From contig NZ_CP126247.1 of assembly GCF_030142155.1 (NCBI RefSeq), positions 1,302,001 to 1,366,000 on the forward strand: a DNA stretch of 64,000 nucleotides, in the 5' to 3' direction. This document shows, piece by piece, positions 1-10,589 of the stretch; the stretch's first letter is position 1; every line of letters begins with the position of its first letter. The position numbers and the translations under genes are program-made. The notes beneath the pieces are model-generated. The model saw nothing but the letters and a program-made list of their open reading frames with translations. It did not search any database and was not told where the DNA came from. This DNA is from Arthrobacter sp. zg-Y820 (GTDB lineage Bacteria > Actinomycetota > Actinomycetes > Actinomycetales > Micrococcaceae).

Positions 1-1
1 G

Positions 2-373
2 GCTCCGGAAGTCGACGACGACGGCGGCCTGACCAGCCAGGTGCTCAACGTCAACGCCGACACCGCGGCAGCCGCACTGGCCGTCGCCCTGGGCGCCTCG
101 CGGCTGGTGGTGCTCACCGACGTCGAGGGCCTGTACGCGGACTGGTCGGACAAGTCCTCGCTGATTTCATCACTCACCGCCGGGGAGCTGCGCGCGATGC
201 TGCCCACGCTGGAAGCCGGCATGATCCCCAAGATGGGTGCCTGCCTGGCCGCGGTCGACGGCGGCGTGGACCGTGCCGCCGTCGTGGACGGGCGGATGGC
301 GCACTCCATGCTGCTGGAGGTCTTCACCACCGCCGGCATCGGCACCCAGGTAGTTCCGGAGGAGCAGGCATGA
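2..373 (+). CDS. argB: Acetylglutamate kinase, C-terminal part (cut by window start)
   Basis: N-acetyl-L-glutamate kinase phosphorylates N-acetylglutamate in the second step of arginine synthesis in the cytosol. Only about the last 123 residues are present and the frame is open from base 2. The visible part has the amino-acid-kinase segment [20 protein letters not shown], followed by LTDVEGLY, and the family-typical [17 protein letters not shown] near the C-terminus. The stop codon overlaps the argD start as ATGA. Position ahead of argD, argF, argR, argG and argH fits the usual actinobacterial arg operon. The assignment is firm although the N-terminal substrate loop lies outside the window. 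Confidence 0.95.
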   Translation, partial: APEVDDDGGLTSQVLNVNADTAAAALAVALGASRLVVLTDVEGLYADWSDKSSLISSLTAGELRAMLPTLEAGMIPKMGACLAAVDGGVDRAAVVDGRMAHSMLLEVFTTAGIGTQVVPEEQA

Positions 374-1767
374 GCAACGCCATGAGCAAGCAGACCGAGG
401 CCCAGCCGGCCGCGGAGCCAGCCGCAGCCGCACCGGCCGTGGAGCCCGCCGCAGCCGCACCGGATGACGCACTGGTGAGCCTGACCGGAACCTCGGAGGA
501 CTGGCTGCGCCGCTACGGCTCCTCGCTGATGGGTGTCTTCGGCACGCCGCAGCGGGTCCTGGTCCGGGGCAACGGCTGCACGGTGTGGGACGCCGACGGC
601 AAGGCCTACCTGGACCTGCTCGGCGGCATCGCCGTCAACGCCCTGGGCCACGCGCATCCGTTCCTGACCTCGGTGATCACCAGCCAGCTGGCCACGCTGG
701 GCCATGTCTCCAACTTCTTCACCAGCCCTCCGCAGGTGGCGCTGGCGGAGAAGCTGCTGCAGCTGGCCGGGGCGCCGGAGGGATCGAAGGTCTTTTTCGC
801 CAATTCCGGCACCGAAGCCAACGAAGCAGCGATCAAACTGGCGCGCCGCAACACCGGCGCCGCGGGCCCGGACGGCACCGTGCAGCGGACCCGCATCATT
901 GCCCTCGACGGCGCCTTCCACGGCCGCACCCTCGGCGCGCTGGCGCTGACGGCGAAGAAGGCCTACCGGGAACCCTTTGAACCGCTGCCCGGGGGAGTGG
1001 AGCACATCCCGTTCGGGGACATCGAGGCGCTCCGCACGGCAGTCGACGACACCGTTGCCGCGGTCTTCATCGAACCGATCCAGGGTGAAGCCGGCGTCCG
1101 CCCGCTGCCCGCCGGCTACCTGCAGGCCGCGCGGGAGATCACCGCTGCCGCCGGCGCGCTGCTGATCGTGGACGAGGTCCAGACCGGCATCGGCCGCACC
1201 GGAAAGTGGTTCGCCTCCGAGGGCGTGCTGCCCGATGCGATGACCCTGGCCAAGGGCCTGGGCGGCGGCTTCCCCGTCGGCGCGCTGATCACCTTCGGCG
1301 GAACGGCGTCGTCGCTGCTCTCCGCCGGCCAGCACGGCACCACGTTCGGCGGGAATCCGGTCGCGACCGCCGCCTCGCTGGCCACGCTGCACGTCATCGA
1401 GTCCACCGGGCTGCTCGGTCAAGTCCAGGCCACGGGATTCCACCTGCGCGCCGCCCTGGCCGCGGTTCCGGGCGTCACCGAGGTCCGCGGCGAAGGTCTG
1501 CTCATCGGGTTCGACCTGGCTGCCGGTCCCGGCGAGAACATTGCCCCCGCGGCGGTGACCGCCGCGCTCGAGGCCGGATTCATCATCAACGCCACGGGAC
1601 CGCACACCCTGCGCCTGGCGCCGCCGCTGATCCTGACCCGCGACCAGGCCGACGATTTTGTGCAAGCACTGCCCGGGATCCTGGCCGCCGCCCGGGCCGC
1701 CGAAGAAACCGCCCGCGCCGCCGACCAGACAGCCCGGGCCACCGGAAAGACAGAAGGACAATCATGA
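370..1767 (+). CDS. argD: Acetylornithine aminotransferase
   Basis: PLP-dependent class III aminotransferase that converts N-acetylglutamate semialdehyde to N-acetylornithine with glutamate as amino donor. Seen: the [16 protein letters not shown] cofactor loop, [11 protein letters not shown], and the PLP lysine K295 in [14 protein letters not shown]. At 465 residues it is longer than the usual roughly 390-410, because of an Ala/Pro/Glu-rich head (about residues 8-35, including two near-identical PAAAAP segments) and an Ala/Arg/Thr-rich tail (about the last 25 residues). The ATG overlaps the argB stop (ATGA) and the stop overlaps the argF start (ATGA), so translational coupling is likely. The low-complexity ends are probably disordered and not catalytic. 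Confidence 0.95.
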   Translation: MSNAMSKQTEAQPAAEPAAAAPAVEPAAAAPDDALVSLTGTSEDWLRRYGSSLMGVFGTPQRVLVRGNGCTVWDADGKAYLDLLGGIAVNALGHAHPFLTSVITSQLATLGHVSNFFTSPPQVALAEKLLQLAGAPEGSKVFFANSGTEANEAAIKLARRNTGAAGPDGTVQRTRIIALDGAFHGRTLGALALTAKKAYREPFEPLPGGVEHIPFGDIEALRTAVDDTVAAVFIEPIQGEAGVRPLPAGYLQAAREITAAAGALLIVDEVQTGIGRTGKWFASEGVLPDAMTLAKGLGGGFPVGALITFGGTASSLLSAGQHGTTFGGNPVATAASLATLHVIESTGLLGQVQATGFHLRAALAAVPGVTEVRGEGLLIGFDLAAGPGENIAPAAVTAALEAGFIINATGPHTLRLAPPLILTRDQADDFVQALPGILAAARAAEETARAADQTARATGKTEGQS

Positions 1768-2729
1768 CCCGCCATTTCCTAGTCGACACCGACCTCACCC
1801 AGGCCGAGCAGACCGAAGTTCTGGATCTTGCCGACGCGCTGAAGCAGGACCGCTACAAGTATCAGCCGTTCGCCGGCGCCGCCGCCGGCCGCAAGACCGT
1901 TGCCGTCATCTTCGACAAGACGTCCACCCGCACCCGGGTGTCCTTCGCCGCCGGAGTGGCCGATCTCGGCGGCGTGCCGCTGATCATCGGAGCGGGCGAC
2001 TCCCAGCTCGGCCACAAGGAAAGCGTTGCCGACACCACGAAGGTGCTCGAGCGGATGGTCTCCACCATCGTCTGGCGCACCTACGCCCAGTCCGGGCTGG
2101 AAGAAATGGCCGCGAATTCCGGGGTTCCCGTGATCAACGCGCTCTCCGACGACTATCACCCGTGCCAGCTGCTGGCGGACCTGATGACCATCCGCGAGCA
2201 CAAGGGCACCCTCGCCGGCCTGACCCTGACCTATCTGGGAGACTGCGCCAACAACATGGCCAACTCCTATCTGCTGGCCGGCGTCACGGCCGGCATGCAC
2301 GTTCGGGTAGCCGGTCCCGTGGGCTACCTGCCCGATCCCCTGATTGTCGACGCCGCTGCCGTCCGTGCCGAGGAAACCGGCGGGTCGGTGATGATCACCA
2401 CCGATGCGGCCGAGGCGCTGGCGGGAGCCGACGTCGTCGCCACCGACACCTGGGTCTCCATGGGCCAGGAAGATGAGAAGGCCGCCCGCTCCGAGCTGTT
2501 CCGCAGCTACGCCGTGGACGCCGCAGCGATGGCGCAGGCGGCGGATGACGCCGTCGTGCTCCACTGCCTGCCGGCCTACCGCGGGTACGAAATTGCCGCC
2601 GAGGTCATCGACGGCCCGCAGTCAGTGGTCTGGGACGAGGCCGAAAACCGGCTGCACGCGCAGAAGGCGCTGATGGTGTGGCTGATGGCCCGCTCGGGCC
2701 TGACCGGGGTTCCGGAGGGCGCAGTATGA
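1764..2729 (+). CDS. argF: Ornithine carbamoyltransferase
   Basis: Makes citrulline from ornithine and carbamoyl phosphate. The 321-residue protein has every signature of the family: carbamoyl-phosphate loop STRTR (residues 54-58), HPCQ (132-135) and the ornithine motif HCLPAYRG starting at H267. I chose the ATG at 1764, which overlaps the argD stop by four bases; an open frame extends far upstream but only as an out-of-frame shadow of argD. The stop overlaps the argR start in the same ATGA fashion. Confidence 0.97.
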   Translation: MTRHFLVDTDLTQAEQTEVLDLADALKQDRYKYQPFAGAAAGRKTVAVIFDKTSTRTRVSFAAGVADLGGVPLIIGAGDSQLGHKESVADTTKVLERMVSTIVWRTYAQSGLEEMAANSGVPVINALSDDYHPCQLLADLMTIREHKGTLAGLTLTYLGDCANNMANSYLLAGVTAGMHVRVAGPVGYLPDPLIVDAAAVRAEETGGSVMITTDAAEALAGADVVATDTWVSMGQEDEKAARSELFRSYAVDAAAMAQAADDAVVLHCLPAYRGYEIAAEVIDGPQSVVWDEAENRLHAQKALMVWLMARSGLTGVPEGAV

Positions 2730-3262
2730 GCATGCCTGCCACCAAAACCGCCCGCCAGGCGCGCATCCGTGCCCTGCTGACGGGACTGTCGGTCCGCTCA
2801 CAGGCCGAACTCGCCGCCCTGCTGGCCGACGACGGCGTCCAGGTCACCCAGGCCACGCTCTCCCGCGACCTGGTGGAGCTGGGCGCGGTGCGCATGCGAG
2901 GCAAGGAGGGAGTGCTGGTGTACGCAGTGCCCTCCGAAGGCGGCGAGCGCGCGCCGAAATCGGGAGTCACGCAGGAGGTTCTGGACGCCCGGCTGGCCCG
3001 GCTCTGCGGGGAACTGCTGGTCACGGCCGAGGCCTCGGGAAACATCGTGGTGCTGCGGACGCCTCCGGGCGCTGCAAACTTCCTGGCCCTGGCCATCGAC
3101 CACTCGGTGCTGCCGTCCATCCTGGGCACCATCGCCGGGGATGACACCGTGCTGATGGTCACCCGCGAGCCCAACGGCGGCGCCGACGTCGCAGCGCGCT
3201 TCCTGCGCATCGCCGACGAGGCCACTGCCAATGGCCAGGCCCCGGACAGCCGCATTCTCTAG
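2726..3262 (+). CDS. argR: Arginine repressor
   Basis: Hexameric arginine-responsive DNA-binding repressor of arginine genes. Residues about 6-70 form the winged helix, with the recognition-helix signature [16 protein letters not shown]; the C-terminal half carries the arginine-binding and trimer motif [10 protein letters not shown]. The start ATG at 2726 overlaps the argF stop (ATGA); a second ATG two codons on (2732) is also possible. The in-operon location between argF and argG is usual for actinobacteria. I could not point to a convincing ARG box in the window, so autoregulation is inferred from the family only. It is followed by an 79-bp gap before argG. Confidence 0.95.
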   Translation: MSMPATKTARQARIRALLTGLSVRSQAELAALLADDGVQVTQATLSRDLVELGAVRMRGKEGVLVYAVPSEGGERAPKSGVTQEVLDARLARLCGELLVTAEASGNIVVLRTPPGAANFLALAIDHSVLPSILGTIAGDDTVLMVTREPNGGADVAARFLRIADEATANGQAPDSRIL

Positions 3263-3300
3263 CTGTACCCCTAAAACTTTCCACCTACCTTCATCAACCA

Positions 3301-3318
3301 GCAGCCTGCAGAGGCTGC
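3301..3318 (+). other. Small stem-loop between argR and argG
   Basis: GCAGCC (3301-3306) and GGCTGC (3313-3318) are perfect complements around a 6-nt loop. It sits ten bases before the argG ribosome-binding site. It could trim or stabilise the argG end of the transcript or be chance; no U-tract follows, so it does not look like a terminator. Confidence 0.35.
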
Positions 3319-3341
3319 ACATAACGCAAGGAGCGTATTTC

Positions 3342-4550
3342 GTGAGCGAACGCATTGTTCTGGCCTACTCCGGTGGCCTCGATACATCGGTGGCCATCGG
3401 CTGGATTGCCGAAGCGACAGGTGCCGAAGTCATCGCAGTGGCGGTCGACGTCGGACAGGGCGGCGAGTCCCTGGAGACCATCCGCCAGCGCGCCCTCTCC
3501 TGCGGCGCCGTCGAAGCATACGTGGCAGACGCCCGGGACGAATTCGCTTCCGAGTACTGCATGCCCGCGCTGAAGGCCAACGGCCTGTACATGGATTCCT
3601 ACCCGCTGGTCTCCGCGCTGTCCCGCCCGGTGATCGTCAAGCACCTGGTCGCCGCAGCCCGCCAGTTCGGTGCCACCACCGTCTCCCACGGCTGCACCGG
3701 CAAGGGCAACGACCAGGTCCGCTTCGAAGTCGGCATCCAGACCCTGGGCCCGGACCTGAAGTGCATCGCCCCGGTCCGCGACCTGGCCCTGACCCGCGAC
3801 AAGGCCATTGCCTTTGCCGAGGAGAAGAACCTGCCGATCGTCACCACCAAGAAGAACCCGTTCTCCATCGATGCCAACGTCTGGGGACGCGCCGTGGAGA
3901 CCGGCTTCCTGGAAGACATCTGGAACGGCCCCACTCCGGACGTGTACGAGTACACCTCCGATCCCGCCGCCGGCCTGCCCGCCGACGAAGTGGTCATCAC
4001 CTTCAAGGAAGGCATTCCGGTCGCGATTGACGGCAAGCCCGTCACTCCGCTGCAGGCCATCGAACAGATGAACCGCCGCGCCGGTGCCCAGGGCATTGGC
4101 CGGATCGACATCGTCGAAGACCGCCTCGTGGGCATCAAGAGCCGCGAAATCTACGAAGCCCCCGGAGCCATGGCCCTGATGGCCGCGCACCGCGAACTGG
4201 AAAACGTCACGGTCGAACGCGAGCAGGCACGCTTCAAGAAGACCGTCGGCCAGCGCTGGACCGAACTGGTCTACGACGGCCAGTGGTTCTCCCCGCTGAA
4301 GAAGTCCCTGGACGCGTTTATCGAGGACACCCAGAAGTACGTCTCCGGCGACATCCGCATGACCCTGGAAAGCGGCCGCGCCGTGGTGACCGGACGCCGT
4401 TCCGACACCTCGCTGTACGACTTCAACCTGGCCACGTACGACACCGGTGACAGCTTCGACCAGTCAATGGCGCGCGGTTTCATCGAGCTGTTCGGCATGT
4501 CCTCCAAGGTGGCCTCCGGCCGCGACCAGCGTGCAGCAGAAGGTAAGTAG
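3342..4550 (+). CDS. argG: Argininosuccinate synthase
   Basis: Joins citrulline and aspartate with ATP hydrolysis to AMP and PPi, giving argininosuccinate. The N-terminus has the PP-loop [24 protein letters not shown] and the synthetase-domain [21 protein letters not shown] segments are recognisable pieces of the family (written here in part). At 402 residues it has the standard length. The GTG at 3342 is chosen because AAGGAG at 3328-3333 lies eight bases before it and because the protein begins with the usual [11 protein letters not shown]; the open frame runs upstream to 3231 without family similarity. It lies three bases before argH. Confidence 0.97.
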   Translation: MSERIVLAYSGGLDTSVAIGWIAEATGAEVIAVAVDVGQGGESLETIRQRALSCGAVEAYVADARDEFASEYCMPALKANGLYMDSYPLVSALSRPVIVKHLVAAARQFGATTVSHGCTGKGNDQVRFEVGIQTLGPDLKCIAPVRDLALTRDKAIAFAEEKNLPIVTTKKNPFSIDANVWGRAVETGFLEDIWNGPTPDVYEYTSDPAAGLPADEVVITFKEGIPVAIDGKPVTPLQAIEQMNRRAGAQGIGRIDIVEDRLVGIKSREIYEAPGAMALMAAHRELENVTVEREQARFKKTVGQRWTELVYDGQWFSPLKKSLDAFIEDTQKYVSGDIRMTLESGRAVVTGRRSDTSLYDFNLATYDTGDSFDQSMARGFIELFGMSSKVASGRDQRAAEGK

Positions 4551-6011
<1,461 letters not shown>

Positions 6012-6019
6012 CCCAGGCC

Positions 6020-6052
6020 GAGTCCGGGCTGAGTCCGGGCTGAGTCCGGGCT
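6020..6052 (+). repeat. Three tandem copies of an 11-bp unit after argH
   Basis: GAGTCCGGGCT is repeated exactly three times (6020-6030, 6031-6041, 6042-6052) just past the argH stop codon. The unit has no visible function. It is a candidate slippage tract that could vary in copy number between strains. Confidence 0.8.
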
Positions 6053-6089
6053 AAGGGTGCTGCTGGATCCCGGTGCCCTCGGCGCCGGA

Positions 6090-6122
6090 GGTGCCCCTGC
6101 GGAGATTCTCCGCAGGGGCACC
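6090..6122 (+). terminator. Hairpin terminator of the arg cluster
   Basis: A perfect 15-bp inverted repeat (6090-6104 and 6108-6122, arms beginning GGTGCCCCTGCGGAG) closes on a 3-nt loop. There is no U-tract, as is common for high-GC actinobacterial terminators. It is placed 79 bp after argH, with no gene following for over 400 bp. Confidence 0.7.
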
Positions 6123-6328
6123 GCCGCGTCCGGATCAACCCTGTTTTGCACGAATGGAGCCGCCGGAGTTTACGCGGATCAGCGATTTCGGCGATTCCCG
6201 TAGTTCCGGTGATTTCAGTGGTTCCAGTGGTTCGGTGGTTCCCGTGGTTTCCGGTGAGCCCCATGGTTCCGGCGATTCACCTAATGCCATTGATTCCAGT
6301 GCGCAGGGGGCCTTCCATCGCGACCGTC

Positions 6329-6478
6329 GTGCAGAGCAGGGGCTTTTCGGAGATCCATAGTGCAGATCAGGGGCTTTCCCGCGGCGAAAAGAGCCTTTTG
6401 GGGCCGTTATCTGCACGAAGGATTCTTTGGACGCCCGTTATCTGCACGAAGGATCCTTTGAAGGCCCCTCATCTGCAC
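6329..6478. repeat. Palindromic cluster of 31-bp repeats
   Basis: Five units with 31-bp spacing, each opening with GTGCAGA(T). Two read on the plus strand (from 6329 and 6360) and three on the minus strand (from 6478, 6447 and 6416, running leftwards). The two groups face each other, so the ends form a 19-bp inverted repeat with one mismatch (6356-6374 and 6464-6482). The internal minus-strand units share GTGCAGATAACGG and a CCAAA(A/G)G segment. The rest of the 6012-6549 gap holds the arg terminator and a G/T-rich, simple-sequence stretch (about 6190-6300) but no credible gene. Confidence 0.75.
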
Positions 6479-6549
6479 TATGAACGCCGTGGCCCCGTCT
6501 GTGCTTCGACAGCTGGTTGGTCTTTATGTCTCACTGTGATGCCCTCAGC

Positions 6550-6562
6550 TACCCTTGGCCCA
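6550..6562 (+). promoter_or_regulatory. Leaderless -10 element of the PNPOx gene
   Basis: TACCCT (6550-6555) lies six bases before the ATG at 6562, so transcription should begin at or next to the start codon. No ribosome-binding site is present in front of that ATG, which agrees with a leaderless mRNA. Confidence 0.55.
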
Positions 6563-7080
6563 TGAGCGACTCCTTCCGGCGGATGCTGCGCGCCCTGCCC
6601 GACTTCCCGGACAACCTCCCGCGGTTCGACCCCGCGGCGGCCCCTGCGGATCCGTCCGACCTGTTCCGGTCCTGGCTGGACGAGGCCCTGGCTGCCGGAG
6701 TCAGCCAGCCCCATGCCTTCTCACTGGCCACCGCTGACGCAGCCGGAAACCTGTCCTCCCGCATGCTCATCCTCAAGGAACTCGACGACGACGGCTGGCA
6801 CTTCGCGACGTCGCGCACCTCCCGTAAGGGCCGGGAACTGTCGGAGAACCCGCGGGCCGCCATGAACTTTTACTGGTCCGAGCTGGGACGGCAGATCCGC
6901 GTCAGCGGCACCGTGGTGCAGCTGTCCGAGGCGGCCTCGGCGCGTGACTGGGCGGAGCGGCCGGCTGCCGATGGTTCGGAAAACCCCGAGTGGCAGCTCT
7001 ACGCCCTCCAGCCGGTCGAGATTGAATTCTGGCAGGCAGATCCGGGCCGGCGGCATATCCGGCACCGTTATGATCTGTGA
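6562..7080 (+). CDS. Pyridoxamine 5'-phosphate oxidase family flavoprotein
   Basis: PNPOx-type split-barrel FMN protein of 172 residues. The segment SSRMLILKELDDDGWHFATS followed by SRKGREL corresponds to the FMN and substrate core of PdxH, and the C-terminal WQLYALQPVEIEFWQ with RRHIRHRY matches the PdxH dimerisation region. It is shorter than typical PdxH (about 210-220 residues) because loops are shortened, so a role in making PLP from pyridoxamine or pyridoxine phosphate is plausible but not certain; a related oxidoreductase of unknown substrate is the alternative. The ATG at 6562 is chosen over an upstream in-frame start because a -10 box lies directly before it. Confidence 0.75.
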   Translation: MSDSFRRMLRALPDFPDNLPRFDPAAAPADPSDLFRSWLDEALAAGVSQPHAFSLATADAAGNLSSRMLILKELDDDGWHFATSRTSRKGRELSENPRAAMNFYWSELGRQIRVSGTVVQLSEAASARDWAERPAADGSENPEWQLYALQPVEIEFWQADPGRRHIRHRYDL

Positions 7081-7214
7081 TCCGCTATGACCTGTGATCT
7101 GCGTGGCTGACTGCTCCTGCCCAGGCCGTGACCGCCGCCGCGGACACCGCCGCCACCTCGCGGCGACACCGAAAAAGGACGTCTCTGCTGTCCCGTTTTT
7201 GCCTGTCGTGCCCC

Positions 7215-7228
7215 TAGGGTGGGTCCCA
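7215..7228 (+). promoter_or_regulatory. Leaderless -10 element of the MDMPI-family gene
   Basis: TAGGGT (7215-7220) is seven bases before the ATG at 7228 and there is no Shine-Dalgarno-like sequence between them. Confidence 0.5.
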
Positions 7229-8034
7229 TGACTGGTCTCCCTGATGTTCCCGGCGTTGCACCCCCTGCTGTTTCCAAACCGGAGCCCCGGCCCACCCCCT
7301 CGCAGCTGGTGGCCATCCTGGACGCGGCGGCTGCGGACTTCCGGGATCGCATTCGATTCCTTACCGACGACGACGTCCGCGCTCCCTCGCAGCTCCCGGG
7401 CTGGTCCCGCGGGCATGTGCTGGCGCATGTGTCGGGTGTCGCTGACGGCATGGCCCGGCAACTTGAGTACGCAGTCCGCGGAGAAACGATCGAGCTGTAC
7501 GACGGCGGCGCCGAAGGGCGGAACCGGGCGATCGAAGAAGGCGCGGTGCTGAATGCCGACCGCCACCGCCGCGAACTCAGCACCTCGCTGGACCGCGTGC
7601 TCGCGGCGTTCCACGGGCTGCAGGCAGCCGACTGGCAGGCTCCGATTTCCTATCGCAGCGGCGTCGTTCGGGACGGCGGCCTGGCGTTGTGGCGGGAACT
7701 GGTCATTCACCTCACGGACCTGGGTGTCGGAGTGGAGGCCGACACCTGGTCGCCGCAGCTTTGCGAGCACCTGTTCGGTTTCCTCTCGGCCCGGGTTCCC
7801 GTCGGAGTACGCCTCAGGCTGCAGCCGCTCGGTCTGGCGCCCCGCGTCCTGGGCGGTTCCGCCCCGGGGGAGCCGGTTTCCAGCACCGTTTCGGTGAACG
7901 GCATGGCAACAGACATCGCCGCCTGGCTGGCTGGACGAACTCCGAATCTTGCCAGCCTGCGCGCAGAAGCCGCAGCCGACGGCGTGGACCTGCCCAAACT
8001 CCTGCCCTGGCCGTCGGCGCTGCCAACGAAATAG
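7228..8034 (+). CDS. Maleylpyruvate isomerase family mycothiol-dependent enzyme
   Basis: 268-residue protein of the DinB-like, mycothiol-dependent metalloenzyme family. The hallmark LPGWSRGHVLAHV gives two of the metal-binding histidines (H63 and H67), and WRELVIHLTDLG in the second half supplies the conserved Glu/His pair of the DinB triad. The last 90 residues resemble the MDMPI C-terminal domain. Known relatives isomerise maleylpyruvate in gentisate breakdown, but no gentisate genes are nearby, so the substrate is unknown. An upstream GTG at 7219 is rejected in favour of the ATG at 7228, which follows a -10 box directly. Confidence 0.85.
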   Translation: MTGLPDVPGVAPPAVSKPEPRPTPSQLVAILDAAAADFRDRIRFLTDDDVRAPSQLPGWSRGHVLAHVSGVADGMARQLEYAVRGETIELYDGGAEGRNRAIEEGAVLNADRHRRELSTSLDRVLAAFHGLQAADWQAPISYRSGVVRDGGLALWRELVIHLTDLGVGVEADTWSPQLCEHLFGFLSARVPVGVRLRLQPLGLAPRVLGGSAPGEPVSSTVSVNGMATDIAAWLAGRTPNLASLRAEAAADGVDLPKLLPWPSALPTK

Positions 8035-8071
8035 CGCGTTGCAACAGGCCGCCGCCCTCGGACCCCGGCAA

Positions 8072-8221
8072 GATACAGCCCTAATAACCCGCCCCAATAA
8101 TCGGCCTAATCACCGGCCCTAGTAGACGGCCTAATAACCGGCCCTAAGACACAGCCCTAATAACCCGCCGTAAGACGCTGGCCTAACAAGCTGCCCTAAG
8201 GCTAGCCTTGGCCCCCTAAGG
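8072..8221. repeat. Degenerate periodic repeat between convergent genes
   Basis: About ten degenerate copies of a 12-13-bp motif of the form CCTAATAACCGGC or CCTAAGACACAGC run through this gap; on the minus strand they group into 25-26-bp units beginning TTATTAGG. The motif does not occur elsewhere in the window as far as I can see. The gap lies between the stop codons of two convergent genes, so it may take part in termination; no gene is visible in it. Confidence 0.6.
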
Positions 8222-8251
8222 CCTGGCCCAGATTGAAGGGCGCCGGACGCC

Positions 8252-10402
8252 TCAGAACGGCGGCGGCTCTCCACCGTCCTTTCCACTGTCTCCTCCTCCC
8301 GAGAACACCACGGAGAGTGGCACACGCTTGGCGGCGGGGCGGGAACTGACTGAAGGGCCGGAATCAAGGCGGTGTTGCGGTGTGAGGGTGAGTTCGGGCT
8401 GGGTCGTATAGTGCCGGCCCAGCGGGGAGATCCATTCCAGAACGCCCGGTGTGACCTGTCGTGCTTTCCAGAACCCCAGTGTCTTGAACAGGTGGTGCTT
8501 CTTGCAGAGGTGCGCCAGGTTCCAGTGTGCGGTGGGTCCTCCTGCCGCCCACGGGATGGTGTGGTCCGCTTCGGCCCGGCCGGTGCCGGCGCTGCAGCCC
8601 GGGAACCGGCAGGTCTGGTCCCGCGCCTGCAGCCATCGCCGCAGTCCGGCCGGGACCTTTCGGCGCCGACCCACGCCCAGGACCTGCCCGGAACACGGAT
8701 CCTGGACCAGCCCGGTCCACCGGCACGCTGCTCTGGCGAGCCGCCTGGCTGCTTCTGCGGTGATCGGCCCGTATCCGGCCAGCTCGGCCGGCGCGTCATC
8801 GGCTCCGAAGAGCGTGTCAGCATTGATCAGGACCATGATTTCCGCGACCGTGGCTGGAGGCAGCGGCGGGAGGTCCCCGGCATCGGCAGACCCGTTGGGT
8901 CCGTTCGGTCCGTTGGCTCCGTCAGCTCGGTTGAAGCCGGAAGACCCGTTGAGTCCGCTGAAACCAGCTGGCCTACTGGCTTCATCCGGGGAGCTGTCTC
9001 GACCGCTGCCGTGGTTGGTGTCGGTGGTGCTGGCCTCGCCGGCTGCCGGATCCGGACTTTGACCGTTCCCGGGCTCGCCGATCCAGGGTTCGGGAGTGTG
9101 CAGGAGCAGGGACGCGAGGATATCGGTGCGCAGCTGATCCAGGCACCGAGGATCGCCCTGGGCCTGCTCTCCGCGGGCTGCACCGGTCAGCGCGCCGTAG
9201 ATCTGCTGACCCTTGTCCGCCGGCATATAGGCGGTGAGGTGTCCCATGCCGTCGGGCCGGGGCTGGAACCAAACGCGACGCTGATCAAACGCGGTCCGGT
9301 GCCGGACCGGAATGCTCTGCGGATAGATCCGTTCGCGCAGCCGCCGGGCTTTGCGGGTGAGTTGGGCATTGGTGAGCTCCGGTGCGAGTTGAAGCAGGTC
9401 CTGCTCGAGGGCAGCAGCGGCTCCGGGCGGAAAGAGCCGGCCATCGTCAACTCCTGGCTGATCGTTCTCCTGCCCCTTGTCGTTCTCCGGCCCGGTGTCT
9501 TCCCCTTGAGGCCCTTTCCCGGGATCGCGTCCTGCTTCGCTGCCGGCAGCAGCCACGGGTGCCGGTTCCATGAGGGATCTGGTCTGGTCCAGGATCGTCC
9601 GCGCCTGGGCAAGGGTGATCGCTCCGGTTTCCAGCAGGGCCAGCGTGTCCGGGCAGCGGGTGCAGAGCTCCTCGGATTCTTCGACCAGGGCCATCGCGGT
9701 TCCCTCGGGCAGCCGAAACAGGGTGGCGATCTCGGTGGCACAGAGACTGAACGCCAGACTCCGGTCTACGCCCTGCCCGGCAGAAACGCCCGGCCGGGCG
9801 GTTCGGGCGCACCGGGCGCTGGTACCGGTACCGGTGCCGGCTACGTCTTCGCCGGCTGCCCGGCGCTCGGCATCCTCGGCCGCCCGTTGCCGGTCGAACT
9901 GCTCCAGCTCCTCGAACATGAGCCGGTGCTGGCGGTGCACCAGCCGTGCCTTGGCGGCGGCGGCCCAGCCTTCCAGAATCCGCACACCCTGCAACGCGGT
10001 GCCGGTCAGCTCCTGATCCAGGCCCGCAGCATCCAGCAGACCCAAAGAACCGGTGAACCCCTCGGGCAGGGTCGCTGCCAGAGCGTGGCGCTGAGCAGCA
10101 CTAATTGCCGGGTCAGCACAAAACACCGGGCTTGCACCGGCGCCGCATGCACCGGCATTGGCACGGGCGTTGCTGCCGCCGGCGCCATGGTGACCGCCGC
10201 CGTCGGGACCGCACCCGTCGCCGCCGCCGTCGGCCCGCGGGGGAGCGGAACCGTGGTCACCGACCCACAGGGGATCAAACGGGACGGAGTCGGGCGGCCA
10301 CTCCGGGTCGGGCGGTTGCGGTTCCCACACCAGAAAATCATCACGCCACGGGGCATCCGGAGGAGGGTCTGTCCGCTGGTCAAACGTCGTTGTTGTGTCC
10401 AT
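8252..10402 (-). CDS. DUF222 / HNH endonuclease domain protein
   Basis: 716-residue member of the 13E12-type family that is often multicopy in actinobacteria: a long DUF222 region (roughly residues 60-590) followed by an HNH nuclease domain. The nuclease part shows CRFPGCSAGTGRAEADH, TIPWAAGGPT and NLAHLCKKHH (around residue 612 on), giving the paired cysteines and histidines of the HNH fold. A Gly/Asn/Ser-rich low-complexity insert (around residues 480-507) separates DUF222 from the nuclease. The ATG at 10402 begins MDTTTTFDQ. Cellular role is unknown for the family; links to mobile DNA or DNA repair have been suggested but nothing here decides. A 707-residue open frame on the opposite strand is a high-GC shadow. 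Confidence 0.85.
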   Translation of the reverse strand: MDTTTTFDQRTDPPPDAPWRDDFLVWEPQPPDPEWPPDSVPFDPLWVGDHGSAPPRADGGGDGCGPDGGGHHGAGGSNARANAGACGAGASPVFCADPAISAAQRHALAATLPEGFTGSLGLLDAAGLDQELTGTALQGVRILEGWAAAAKARLVHRQHRLMFEELEQFDRQRAAEDAERRAAGEDVAGTGTGTSARCARTARPGVSAGQGVDRSLAFSLCATEIATLFRLPEGTAMALVEESEELCTRCPDTLALLETGAITLAQARTILDQTRSLMEPAPVAAAGSEAGRDPGKGPQGEDTGPENDKGQENDQPGVDDGRLFPPGAAAALEQDLLQLAPELTNAQLTRKARRLRERIYPQSIPVRHRTAFDQRRVWFQPRPDGMGHLTAYMPADKGQQIYGALTGAARGEQAQGDPRCLDQLRTDILASLLLHTPEPWIGEPGNGQSPDPAAGEASTTDTNHGSGRDSSPDEASRPAGFSGLNGSSGFNRADGANGPNGPNGSADAGDLPPLPPATVAEIMVLINADTLFGADDAPAELAGYGPITAEAARRLARAACRWTGLVQDPCSGQVLGVGRRRKVPAGLRRWLQARDQTCRFPGCSAGTGRAEADHTIPWAAGGPTAHWNLAHLCKKHHLFKTLGFWKARQVTPGVLEWISPLGRHYTTQPELTLTPQHRLDSGPSVSSRPAAKRVPLSVVFSGGGDSGKDGGEPPPF

Positions 10403-10589
10403 GAATTCATGGTTTCAGCTGCCACCGACATTTCCAGCTGGCCTCCAACACGGACTTTCCCCGCCGCAGCACACCTCGGGTCTGCCGGCGACTAGTCAAC
10501 GGACAGCCGCTCGGACTTACGGAGCATTCCCACCGCGGCTAGGCTGGGACTTCAAAGCCGGGGTTCCACCGAGCAGGAGGACGGCCGCC

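Noticed and set aside
3263..3341. ARG box upstream of argG
   Set aside because: No pair of ArgR half-sites could be matched with confidence; only a short stem-loop is visible.
6329..6478. CRISPR array
   Set aside because: Repeats are contiguous at 31-bp period, change strand in the middle, have no unique spacers, and no cas genes are present.
6073..6565. Open frames (6073-6360, 6146-6565) in the arg-PNPOx gap
   Set aside because: Translations are Val/Pro/Ser simple sequence and cover the terminator and the 31-bp repeats.
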